Of a DNA stretch of 50,701 nucleotides, positions 34,842 to 42,018 are shown in pieces. Positions within the stretch are counted from its first letter, which is position 1. Each line of letters starts with the position of its first letter. Source of the stretch: CAMTWB01 sp037441775 (lineage in GTDB: Bacteria; Desulfobacterota; Syntrophia; Syntrophales; CAMTWB01); NCBI GenBank assembly GCA_037441775.1, contig JBBIRO010000019.1, positions 1 to 50,701 on the forward strand, given 5' to 3'. A program made the position numbers and the translations under genes. The notes below the pieces were generated by a model, which was given only the letters and a program-made list of their open reading frames with translations, did no database searches and had not been told where the DNA came from.

Positions 34842-35945
34842 ATGAAAGGCGGTCTGAGCCTTTTATTAAAGCCGGTTTCCGCGGATTGCAATATGAGGTG
34901 CCAATATTGCTTTTACCTCCGGACGACCGATCCTTATCGTTCTTCCGCAGGTCATATTATGGACGATCTGACCCTCAGGACGATGATCTCCGGCTACATG
35001 AAATCATCGAGGAGGTGCGCTTCCTTCGGTTGGCAAGGGGGGGAACCGCTGCTGGCTGGTCTCGATTTTTTTAAACGAGTCGTGGCGTATCAAGCCCACT
35101 ATGGTCAGCCGGGGCAACTGGTAAGCAATAATTTGCAGACCAACGGTACGCTGCTGGACGAGGCATGGGCGCGATTTTTCCGGCAGTACAACTTTTTTTT
35201 GGGGGTAAGCCTGGACGGTCCGGAAGAATATCATAATCGTTATCGTTATTTTACCGACGGAAAAGGAAGCTTTAACCGGACGATGACGGGGATAGGGATT
35301 CTCCGAACCCATCAGGTGGATTTCAGTGTCCTTACCGTGATAAATAATGTCACGGCGGAGAAACCGGAGGAGCTCTATAATTTCTTTATCAGGAATGGAC
35401 TGCACTACTTGCAGTTCATCCCCTGTGTGGAGAGCGAGCGGTCTACCGGAAAAATGCGGGAATACTCCGTGGGCGTGGACCAGTACGGGGATTTCCTCTG
35501 CGTTTTGTTTGATGTCTGGTACAACAGGGGGAAGCCATTAGTCTCCATCAGGCTTTTCGAGAATGTCCTGGCCATCTTCATGGGCCTGGAGCCGGAAATA
35601 TGCGCCTTCAAAAACCGCTGCGGCAGCTATGCGGTAATTGAGTATAACGGCGACGTCTATCCCTGTGACTTTTTTGTGGAGAATCAGTGGCTGTCAGGAA
35701 ATCTCCTGAAATCACCTATTGATGAGCTTTTTCAAAACCAGCGACTGCAAACCTTCCACGATGCTAAAATACGGCAATCATCCGACTGTCAGGCGTGTGA
35801 ATGGAATTTTATCTGCCATTTTGGCTGCCAGCATTATCGTCTGGCTAACGGGAAAAACTATCTATGCACGGCTTACAAGCAATTCTACCGTTATACTCAT
35901 AAGCGTTTCAGGAAGTTAGCGGATATTATGGCGAAACGGCATTGA
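34842..35945 (+). CDS. Radical SAM/SPASM enzyme, anaerobic sulfatase-maturase type
   Basis: Radical-SAM enzyme of 367 residues with a C-terminal SPASM domain. The catalytic motif CNMRCQYC has cysteines at 16, 20 and 23, and WQGGEPLLAG follows. The auxiliary-cluster cysteines are CAFKNRCGSYAVIEYNGDVY-PC and CQACEWNFICHFGC. The layout is that of anaerobic sulfatase-maturating enzymes, which oxidise a Cys or Ser of a sulfatase to formylglycine. No sulfatase lies in the window, so the target could be elsewhere or different. The start is ATG 34842 or an in-frame GTG at 34836. It is nine bases after the dienelactone hydrolase gene and probably co-transcribed with it. Confidence 0.85.
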   Translation: MKGGLSLLLKPVSADCNMRCQYCFYLRTTDPYRSSAGHIMDDLTLRTMISGYMKSSRRCASFGWQGGEPLLAGLDFFKRVVAYQAHYGQPGQLVSNNLQTNGTLLDEAWARFFRQYNFFLGVSLDGPEEYHNRYRYFTDGKGSFNRTMTGIGILRTHQVDFSVLTVINNVTAEKPEELYNFFIRNGLHYLQFIPCVESERSTGKMREYSVGVDQYGDFLCVLFDVWYNRGKPLVSIRLFENVLAIFMGLEPEICAFKNRCGSYAVIEYNGDVYPCDFFVENQWLSGNLLKSPIDELFQNQRLQTFHDAKIRQSSDCQACEWNFICHFGCQHYRLANGKNYLCTAYKQFYRYTHKRFRKLADIMAKRH

Positions 35946-36237
35946 TGAACCAGTAGCAGCGCCCGTTTCACCTTGCCTCGCGTGATGTAATAAATGGTTG
36001 TTGATATGTTTAAGATTTGTTATTTTATCCCACCCCATCGCGATCGGATAGGGAAAGGGGGATCCAAATATTCGAAATAGCGACTATTATCGCCATTACC
36101 GAAAACCATCTTTTCTCAAGGGAGAGGGGGCTTTTGACTTTGAGCAAAGCCGTCAAACCTGACGACTGGTGCCGTGCTTCGCAAACAGCAGGACAAATTG
36201 GCCGCGGCCAATATATTCGTGGGATAGGGAGGAAATA
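35946..36237. other. Intergenic region upstream of the IscU-type gene
   Basis: About 290 bases without a gene. It holds a decayed arm of the dispersed element at 36136-36153 and the strong GGGAGG ribosome site of the next gene. No promoter could be assigned with confidence. Confidence 0.35.
36136..36153. repeat. Decayed arm of the dispersed element
   Basis: GACTTTGAGCAAAGCCGTC resembles the reverse complement of GACGGCTTCGTAAAAAGT, with the AAGCCGTC end intact and substitutions in the T-run and its flank. It is the weakest of the family members in this window. Confidence 0.35.
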
Positions 36238-36834
36238 ATGCCGATTTACAGCGATAAGGTGATGGATCATTTCACCAAGCCACGTAACGTGGGGGAAATT
36301 GAGGATGCCGATGGGATTGGCGAGGAGGGAAATCCCATCTGCGGCGATATGATGACTTTTTATATCAAGGTCAAGGATGAGCGAATTGAAGATGTCAAGT
36401 TCAAGACCTTTGGCTGTGGCGCGGCTATCGCGGTTTCCAGTATGGTCAGTGAGATGGCCAAGGGCAAAACTCTCGATGATGCCCTGAAAATAACCCCAAA
36501 GTTGGTGGCGAAGCAATTGGAGGGCCTGCCGAAAGCCAAGATGCATTGCTCGAATCTAGGCGCTCAGGCCTTAAGCAGCGCGATTATGAATTATCGGGAG
36601 AAGAAGGAGAAAAAAATGACGAACAAGACGGCCGACATCCAAAAGGAATCAAGCTGTTGTCCCCTGTGCGCGCCGGATATGCAGGAGGCACATCTACCAT
36701 TTTGTAAGCCCTGCAACGTTACCACTTGGACCTGTCCCTCTTGCGCCCAGAAGGTAGAGCGGGGGAAATCGATCTGCACCGCCTGCGGAGCTGCGATGAG
36801 GGTTGACAACCTCGTAAAAAGTCCGGATGCTTAA
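36238..36834 (+). CDS. IscU-type iron-sulfur scaffold with C-terminal zinc-ribbon extension
   Basis: Iron-sulfur cluster assembly scaffold. Residues 1-125 are an IscU/NifU-N domain with the three ligand cysteines at 35 (GNPICGD), 60 (FGCGAAIAVSS) and 104 (KMHCSNLG). Residues 127-198 form a separate part with two to three CxxC pairs (CCPLC, FCKPC, CPSC, CTAC), i.e. a zinc ribbon. This part starts at Met127 (36616), which has its own AAGGAG six bases upstream, so a separate short zinc-ribbon protein may also be made. The last nine codons and the stop come from the repeat element that begins at 36805. No IscS or other assembly gene is near. GGGAGG precedes the ATG at 36238, which is preferred to the frame start at 36169. 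Confidence 0.85.
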   Translation: MPIYSDKVMDHFTKPRNVGEIEDADGIGEEGNPICGDMMTFYIKVKDERIEDVKFKTFGCGAAIAVSSMVSEMAKGKTLDDALKITPKLVAKQLEGLPKAKMHCSNLGAQALSSAIMNYREKKEKKMTNKTADIQKESSCCPLCAPDMQEAHLPFCKPCNVTTWTCPSCAQKVERGKSICTACGAAMRVDNLVKSPDA

Positions 36835-36936
36835 GCTGCGTTATGCCGCATCCATTGTCACTGAGGCGTACTCTAAGTACGCCTCAGTCGTCGTGATTTA
36901 CGCGCTCACGCCTTGCCAACTTTTTACCAAGCTGTC
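36805..36936. repeat. Complete dispersed inverted-repeat element with nested hairpins
   Basis: A 132-base element with terminal arms GACAACCTCGTAAAAAGT (36805-36822) and its imperfect inverted copy 36919-36936 (15 of 18 pairing). Inside are a six-base repeat GGATGC/GCATCC and a perfect 12-base-pair stem CTGAGGCGTACT-CTA-AGTACGCCTCAG at 36861-36887. The arms match the 18-mer core found at 42019, 46875 and 21053. No transposase is encoded, so it resembles a MITE or REP-like element mobilised in trans, if at all. It overlaps the 3-prime end of the IscU gene. Confidence 0.8.
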
Positions 36937-36955
36937 CTAAAACTTACTTTTTATT

Positions 36956-36974
36956 CACTTTTTACGAAGTCATC
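36956..36974. repeat. Additional arm of the dispersed element
   Basis: CACTTTTTACGAAGTCATC matches the reverse complement of the family arm over ACTTTTTACGAAG and lies 20 bases beyond the complete element. It is probably part of a second, fragmentary copy. Confidence 0.5.
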
Positions 36975-37124
36975 AGTCTTCGCAACGTCCTTTTCCCTGG
37001 CCGCCGCCATTATTGCCTATCCGCTCCCGATGACAGAATCCGCATCCCCTGCCGCGACGCTGGGGAGCAGAAAATCCCGCCGCGTTGAGTTATCGCCATT
37101 AGTCTATTTGCCGCCTAACCACTG

Positions 37125-37448
37125 TTATTGCAGGAAATCTTCCCTCTGTGGAGTGAATATATCCAAGATCAGGGAATCGCTGAGGGCTTCCACCCCGTGC
37201 GGCAGGTTAGGTGAGATATAGCAACTGTCGCCGGCCTGCATGATTTTTTTTTGGCCATCGATAATAAAAGCTATGCTGCCGGAAACGACATAGCTGATCT
37301 GTTCGTGATGATGGGTATGGATGGCGCCCAGCGCCCCCTTTTTAAACCTCACTTCCACCGCCATCATGCCGCCCGCGGCGGCCAGAATTTTTCTTTCCAC
37401 GCCAACCGCTACGGTCTGGTTTTTCACCTCATCATTGAGGACATACAT
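37125..37448 (-). CDS. Cupin protein, KdgF-like
   Basis: Single-domain cupin of 107 residues. Metal-binding residues are in HTHHHEQISYVVSGS and in the second motif PNLPHGVEAL. Cupins of this size next to kduI and kdgK are typical of KdgF, which linearises 4,5-unsaturated uronates released from pectin or alginate before isomerisation by KduI. That role is inferred from context; sequence alone shows only the cupin fold. AAGGAG precedes the ATG. It is the last gene of the kdgK-kduI-cupin operon, 62 bases after kduI. Confidence 0.75.
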   Translation of the reverse strand: MYVLNDEVKNQTVAVGVERKILAAAGGMMAVEVRFKKGALGAIHTHHHEQISYVVSGSIAFIIDGQKKIMQAGDSCYISPNLPHGVEALSDSLILDIFTPQREDFLQ

Positions 37449-37510
37449 TATTTTTCTCCTTCTGATTTATAACGCTGCCCGAAGGCAGCCTGGTCTTATT
37501 TCAGCAAAAC

Positions 37511-38341
37511 CTACTTCAGGATGTTCATCGGCACGTCGTCCATATCCGTGAAGGTCTGGTTTTCCCCAACCATCCCCCAGATGAAAGAGTAGCTGCCGTA
37601 ACCGACTCCTGAATGGATCGACCAACTGGGGGAGATGACGGCCTGCTCGTTTTGGACGACAATATGCCTCGTTTCCCATGGCTCTCCGATGAGGTGGAAG
37701 ACCGCTGCATCCTTTGGCAAATCAAAATAGAGGTAAACCTCCATCCGTCGGTCGTGAGTGTGGCAGGGCATGGTGTTCCAGTTGCTGCCGGGCGAAAGGA
37801 TGGTGAGTCCCATGACGAGCTGGCAGCTTGTCAGGACCTTGGGGTGGATAAACTGGTGTATGGTTCTTACATTAGCCTTGGCTGGATCGCCAAGCTCAAG
37901 GCGCGGGACATCTTTCAGGGAAAGTTTCACCGTAGGGTAAGCGGCATGGGCGGGGGCGCTATTGAAGTAAAATCGCGCCGGTTTTGTCCTGTCGGCGCTG
38001 GCAAAGGTGACTTCCCGTGCTCCCGCGCCGATGTAAAGACACTCTTTGTTGTGGAGGTCGTATTCCTTGCCGTCCACCCTGATGCCGCCCGTGGATCCGA
38101 TGTTGATGACCCCCATCTCCCGACGCTCGAGAAAGAAATCAACGCCCAGCCCTCTTGTCACCTTCAAATCCTGAGTTTCGCTCTCTGGGCATACCCCCCC
38201 GACGATGATCCGGTCGATATGGGAATAAACCATTTTCAGCTGATCCCTTTCGAAGATGTTGTCCAAGAGAAAGCTCTGCCGGATCTTCTCCGTATCCATT
38301 GTTTTCATCTGATCCGGGTGAACGGCGTAACGTATTTCCAT
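37511..38341 (-). CDS. kduI: 5-dehydro-4-deoxy-D-glucuronate isomerase
   Basis: Zinc-dependent isomerase of 276 residues converting 5-keto-4-deoxyuronate (DKI) to 2,5-diketo-3-deoxygluconate in unsaturated-uronate breakdown. The metal motif is PCHTHDRRMEVYLYFDLP. The family start MEIRYAVHPDQMKTMDTEKI and the segments GGVCPESETQDLK, RREMGVINIGSTGG and IHSGVGYGSYSFIWGMVGEN are distinctive for KduI. AAGGAG lies before the start, and kdgK ends about 20 bases upstream. The next enzyme, KduD, and the KDPG aldolase are not in the window. Confidence 0.95.
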   Translation of the reverse strand: MEIRYAVHPDQMKTMDTEKIRQSFLLDNIFERDQLKMVYSHIDRIIVGGVCPESETQDLKVTRGLGVDFFLERREMGVINIGSTGGIRVDGKEYDLHNKECLYIGAGAREVTFASADRTKPARFYFNSAPAHAAYPTVKLSLKDVPRLELGDPAKANVRTIHQFIHPKVLTSCQLVMGLTILSPGSNWNTMPCHTHDRRMEVYLYFDLPKDAAVFHLIGEPWETRHIVVQNEQAVISPSWSIHSGVGYGSYSFIWGMVGENQTFTDMDDVPMNILK

Positions 38342-38361
38342 ATTACTTCTCCTTCACTTAG

Positions 38362-39390
38362 CTATCTTTGCACCCTTCCCGAACCGCTCCCGCCAACCAA
38401 AGCCTGTACCTCCGGCACGGATAGCAAAGGTAGATCGCCTGGAATCGAGTGTTTCAGGCATGAGGCCGCAACGGCAAACTCCAGTGCCTCCTGGTCGGAT
38501 TTTAGGGCATTAAGACCATAGATCAGTCCTGCTGCAAACGAGTCACCCGTTCCCACCCGGTCGATAATGTCTCGAATCTCATATTTCCGCGAGATCAGAA
38601 ATTCGTCGCGGTTGTTTAATACCGCCGACCAGCCGTTGTAATTCGCGGAATGACTTTCCCTCAAGGTCACAGCTATCTTGCGGATATTTGGAAAATTTCC
38701 CAGAACTTTTTCGGTGAGCAACCGGTAACTGTCAACTCCCACTTTTCCCGCTTCAACGTCCGAGTCCGCCGCTATACCCAGGGACTTCTGGCAATCCTCC
38801 TCGTTGGCAACTAAGATATCAACGTGTTTTACGATTTCCGTCATCACCTCGGCGGCGCTGCGTCCGTATTTCCAAAGATTTTTCCGATAGTTGAGATCGC
38901 ATGAAACCGTCAGGCCGCTTTCCTTGGCATTAATAACTGCGTTTAAGGAGAGACTGGCGGCGGATTGCGATATTGCCGGTGTTATTCCGGTAATATGAAA
39001 CCAGGCGGCGCCGGCAAAAACCCTGTCCCAGGCCATGTCAGCGCTGGTTGCCTCCGCGATAGCCGAATGCGACCGATCGTAAATAACAACGGACGGCCGC
39101 TGATTAGCGCCGCCTTCCAGAAAATATATGCCCAGCCGGTCACCTTTACGAACAACCCCGGACACATCAACTCCCTGGCGCCGTAATTCCGCCAGACAGG
39201 CATCCCCGATCAAATTTTTGGGAACAAAGCTTACAAAAGCCGCGTCCAGGCCAAAGCGGGCCAGCCCAACCGCCACATTGGCTTCACCGCCCCCAAAGGT
39301 CGCCTCCAACATGGGGCTTTGCAGAAACCTCTCGTTTCCGAGCGCCTTCAGCCTTAGCATAATCTCACCAAAAGTAATAATTTTCTTCAT
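38362..39390 (-). CDS. kdgK: PfkB-family sugar kinase, probable 2-keto-3-deoxygluconate kinase
   Basis: Ribokinase-fold kinase of 342 residues. The substrate-binding signature is FGGGEANVAVGLARFG near the N-terminus, and the catalytic motif is DRVGTGDSFAAGLIYGL with Asp as base. The closest context-based call is KdgK, which phosphorylates 2-keto-3-deoxygluconate to KDPG, because kduI follows directly; other PfkB sugars cannot be ruled out from sequence alone. The ATG at 39390 has GAGGT about seven bases upstream, better than the GTG at 39402. It is first in the operon, behind the promoter at 39519-39546. Confidence 0.85.
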   Translation of the reverse strand: MKKIITFGEIMLRLKALGNERFLQSPMLEATFGGGEANVAVGLARFGLDAAFVSFVPKNLIGDACLAELRRQGVDVSGVVRKGDRLGIYFLEGGANQRPSVVIYDRSHSAIAEATSADMAWDRVFAGAAWFHITGITPAISQSAASLSLNAVINAKESGLTVSCDLNYRKNLWKYGRSAAEVMTEIVKHVDILVANEEDCQKSLGIAADSDVEAGKVGVDSYRLLTEKVLGNFPNIRKIAVTLRESHSANYNGWSAVLNNRDEFLISRKYEIRDIIDRVGTGDSFAAGLIYGLNALKSDQEALEFAVAASCLKHSIPGDLPLLSVPEVQALVGGSGSGRVQR

Positions 39391-39492
39391 CTGCAACCTC
39401 ACTTAGATAGATTTTTGGTCGTTAGGTTATGATAACATTTCCCATTTTACGCAACTAACAGCTCTGTTCAAAAAGCCCTGCAGTTTCCAGTG

Positions 39493-39546
39493 TTTCGCAT
39501 AACGAAATACCGTTTCTTAATATAGCCGGAACGAGTAAATTGTCAA
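39493..39546 (-). promoter_or_regulatory. Promoter and possible IclR/KdgR-type operator of the uronate operon
   Basis: Minus-strand TTGACA (39546-39541) and TATATT (39524-39519) with a 16-base spacer form a strong promoter for kdgK-kduI-cupin. Just downstream, at 39493-39507, is the perfect inverted repeat TTTCG-N5-CGAAA, with another GAAAC half-site between it and the -10. The placement over the start site fits a repressor operator. The regulator is not encoded nearby; an IclR/KdgR-type protein is a guess from the pathway. Confidence 0.6.
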
Positions 39547-39583
39547 CAGATTTCTACTCCGGGTGTTAGTGTTTAGCAACTCC

Positions 39584-39611
39584 TTGACAAAAAAATTAAG
39601 ATGTGTACGAT
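39584..39611 (+). promoter_or_regulatory. Promoter of the homocysteine operon
   Basis: TTGACA (39584-39589) and TACGAT (39606-39611) are separated by 16 bases, about 50 bases before the COG1900 start. This promoter is divergent from the uronate promoter, with the two -35 boxes some 37 bases apart. No riboswitch-like structure (SAM-I, SAM-II) was recognised in the short leader. Confidence 0.6.
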
Positions 39612-39662
39612 TTATAAGAGAACTGTTATTTCAGAATCCATCCTCCGGCGGTAAACGACAAT

Positions 39663-40853
39663 ATGAAGACCTATGAACAGATCAACGATCGCATCGAATC
39701 CGGGAAGGCCCTGGTGCTGACTGCCGATGAAATCATGGATTACGTGGACAAAAAGGGGCTTAGGGCCGCGGCCAAGGAGGTGGATGTCGTCACCACCGCC
39801 ACGTTTGGACCGATGTGTTCATCTGGCTGCTTTTTAAACTTCGGGCATTCCAAACCACGGATCCGCATGTCCGAAGCATGGATTGCCGATGTTCTTGTTT
39901 ACACCGGCATCGCGGCAGTGGACGTCTATCTGGGATGCACCCAACTTAGGCACGGTGATCCGGCCAACATGTATCCGCCCGGCGAGTTTCGTTATGGCGG
40001 CGGACACGTGATCGAAGATCTCGTGGCGGGAAAGACCCTCCAGCTTTTCGCCCTCTCCTACGGCACGGACTGTTATCCGCTTAATGAGATTCGCACCTAC
40101 TTCACTATTGAAGATCTGAATCAGGCGATTATGGTCAATCCGCGCAACTGTTACCAAAACTACAATGTTGCGATTAACCGGTCGGACAATACGATTTACA
40201 CATACATGGGCAAGCTCGAACCCAGCCTGAAAAACGCAAATTACTGCTCCGCGGGCCAACTGTCGCCTCTGCTCAACGACCCCTACTACGATACCATCGG
40301 CGTGGGGACGCGCGTCTGGTTGGCCGGCGCCCAGGGACATGTGTATGCGGAAGGAACACAGCACTGTGGCAGCGTCGTCAGGACACCGGGTGGTGTTCCA
40401 ACCTTTGGGGCGGGAACGCTGGCCTTGACTGCCGACATGAAGCAAATGCGCACGGAGTTTGTACGGGGAGTAAGCTTCCCCGGCTATGGCGTCTCGCTGT
40501 CACTAGGGATAGGAATCCCCATTCCCATACTCAATGAACAAATATTGCAACGAACCTGCGTACGCGACCGGGATATTCTGGCCCCGGTGGTCGACTACGG
40601 TTCAGAATATCCTCAAAATACCGGCAGCATCATTTGTCACGTCAACTACGAACAGTTGCGTACCGGCCAGATCGAGGTCGAAGGCCGGACGGTGGAGGTG
40701 GGATCACTTTCCTCCTACTACAAGGCATTGGAAATTGCCAATCTGCTGGCGGATGAGATCCGGCGAGGTGATTTCCGGCTTGCCGCCCCGATCAACCCTC
40801 TTAAGAAAGATACGAAAATAAAACCGCTGATGAAAAGGGAGCCGCCCAGATGA
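39663..40853 (+). CDS. Homocysteine biosynthesis protein, COG1900/DUF39 (aspartate-semialdehyde sulfurtransferase)
   Basis: Enzyme of the anaerobic homocysteine route established in methanogens, where COG1900 with a ferredoxin-like partner puts sulfide-derived sulfur on aspartate semialdehyde without O-acyl-homoserine. The 396-residue protein shows the family signature throughout: TFGPMCSSGCFLNFGH (Cys52, Cys56), DVYLGCTQLRHGDP (Cys92), LSYGTDCYPL (Cys137), VGTRVWLAGAQGHVYAEGTQH and SFPGYGVSLSLGIGIPIPILN. Its stop overlaps the next start (ATGA). It heads a three-gene operon with all known partners, which makes the assignment strong, although activity in bacteria is inferred from archaeal work. 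Confidence 0.92.
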   Translation: MKTYEQINDRIESGKALVLTADEIMDYVDKKGLRAAAKEVDVVTTATFGPMCSSGCFLNFGHSKPRIRMSEAWIADVLVYTGIAAVDVYLGCTQLRHGDPANMYPPGEFRYGGGHVIEDLVAGKTLQLFALSYGTDCYPLNEIRTYFTIEDLNQAIMVNPRNCYQNYNVAINRSDNTIYTYMGKLEPSLKNANYCSAGQLSPLLNDPYYDTIGVGTRVWLAGAQGHVYAEGTQHCGSVVRTPGGVPTFGAGTLALTADMKQMRTEFVRGVSFPGYGVSLSLGIGIPIPILNEQILQRTCVRDRDILAPVVDYGSEYPQNTGSIICHVNYEQLRTGQIEVEGRTVEVGSLSSYYKALEIANLLADEIRRGDFRLAAPINPLKKDTKIKPLMKREPPR

Positions 40854-41272
40854 ACAACGGCACTTTGACTAAAAAACTGATGTTCTACTTTCCCAAATGC
40901 GTATGCGATAAACCGATCATATACCACCTGGTCAAGGATTTTCATCTGATCGTCAATGTCTTTCGCGCCAAGGTGACACCAGAAGAGGAAGGGTACCTTG
41001 TGCTGGACGTTACCGGCACGCATGAGGCGATCCAGAAGGGAATTGATTTCGTAAAGACCTTCAACGTCACGGTCAACTACTCCGGCAAGGGAGTTATCCG
41101 TGACGAGGAGCGCTGCTCCCACTGCGGTTACTGCGTCCCCTACTGCCCCCCTAAGGCGCTGAAAATCGAAAACAGCGCAACCCGCAAGATCGCCTACGAC
41201 GAATCCGAATGCATCGAGTGCTTGGCTTGCATCCGCATCTGCCCCTATGGCGCCTGCACTTCAGCATTCTAG
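40850..41272 (+). CDS. NIL domain plus 2x[4Fe-4S] ferredoxin, homocysteine pathway partner
   Basis: Partner protein of 140 residues with two parts. Residues about 10-80 are a NIL (ACT-like, methionine-sensing type) domain (LVKDFHLIVNVFRAKVTPEEEGYLVLDVTG). Residues about 85-140 are a dicluster ferredoxin with CSHCGYCVPYCPPKAL and CIECLACIRICPYGAC. In the methanogen pathway this protein supplies electrons or handles sulfur for the COG1900 enzyme. The start overlaps the previous stop by four bases. Methionine feedback through the NIL domain is a speculation. Confidence 0.92.
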   Translation: MNNGTLTKKLMFYFPKCVCDKPIIYHLVKDFHLIVNVFRAKVTPEEEGYLVLDVTGTHEAIQKGIDFVKTFNVTVNYSGKGVIRDEERCSHCGYCVPYCPPKALKIENSATRKIAYDESECIECLACIRICPYGACTSAF

Positions 41273-41316
41273 GAGGCTCTTACAGCCTGGTTCCCTAAGT
41301 CCCCTGCAAATAATCC

Positions 41317-42009
41317 ATGAACCGCATCCGGGTATATAGAACATTCGTCCACAAAGAAGCGCTCCTGCGTATCTGCTGTGAACCGTTTGAGGCAGTCACG
41401 CTTGAGATAGTCCGACAACGGGCGATTTTGGAGGACTATATCCGTCGTCATCCCCATTTTCAACATTCGCTAAAACCAGTTATTCTAAAAGCCGATGCGC
41501 CCGATATTGCTCAACGGATGGCCCGTGCCGCAAGCAGGGTGGGTGTCGGACCAATGGCTGCTGTCGCCGGCGCCATGGCCCAGCTTGCGGCCGAGGCCGC
41601 TATCAGGGCCGGAAGCGAAGAGGTGATCGTCGATAACGGGGGGGACATCTATCTGCAGACAGTGGAACCAGTAGTCATTGGCCTTTATCCGGGCGAGTCG
41701 GAGCAAATAGGCCGGCTGGCCTTTTCCCTGCAGGCGGGCGACACTCCCCTTTCCATCTGTTCATCTTCAGGAAAAATGGGGCATTCGCTGAGTCTAGGCC
41801 AGTGCGACCTGGCCACCGTCGTCGCCAAAGACGCCGCCCTCGCCGATGCCGCGGCGACCCTAGCCGCCAATCTCGTCAAGAGGGTCAGCGATGTGGAGAT
41901 TGCCCTCAATAAAATCATTTCCATAGAGGGCGTTGGCGGTGTGCTGATTATCAAGGATGGCCATGCGGGGCTCGCCGGAAAATTACCCTCTCTGGTAAAG
42001 ATGCGCTGA
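41317..42009 (+). CDS. UPF0280/COG2122 family protein (ApbE-superfamily)
   Basis: Third gene of the homocysteine cluster, 230 residues. Family segments include VGPMAAVAGAMAQLAAEAA, VIVDNGGDIYLQ, ISICSSSGKMGHSLSLGQ-like (SICSSSGKMGHSLSLG) and ATVVAKDAALADAAATLAANL. COG2122 co-occurs with COG1900 and the NIL-ferredoxin in anaerobes and has been implicated in homocysteine formation there; the precise reaction is not settled. It follows the ferredoxin gene by 44 bases and ends ten bases before a complete dispersed repeat, which may act as the operon terminator. Confidence 0.88.
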   Translation: MNRIRVYRTFVHKEALLRICCEPFEAVTLEIVRQRAILEDYIRRHPHFQHSLKPVILKADAPDIAQRMARAASRVGVGPMAAVAGAMAQLAAEAAIRAGSEEVIVDNGGDIYLQTVEPVVIGLYPGESEQIGRLAFSLQAGDTPLSICSSSGKMGHSLSLGQCDLATVVAKDAALADAAATLAANLVKRVSDVEIALNKIISIEGVGGVLIIKDGHAGLAGKLPSLVKMR

Positions 42010-42018
42010 GGCTTTGTC

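Noticed and set aside
36861..36887. The perfect 12-base-pair hairpin as an ordinary intrinsic terminator of the iscU gene
   Set aside because: No T-run follows on either strand, and it is one part of a larger repeat element whose arms recur elsewhere.
36913..37221. A 102-residue plus-strand frame after the repeat element
   Set aside because: It runs through repeat arms and antisense to the cupin gene, with no motif and no ribosome site.
37613..38521. A 302-residue plus-strand frame across kduI
   Set aside because: kduI on the other strand is complete with its zinc motif and ribosome site; the plus frame shows no domain.
39403..39662. A SAM or cobalamin riboswitch before the homocysteine operon
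   Set aside because: The leader downstream of the promoter is only about 50 bases, too short, and no conserved riboswitch core was seen.
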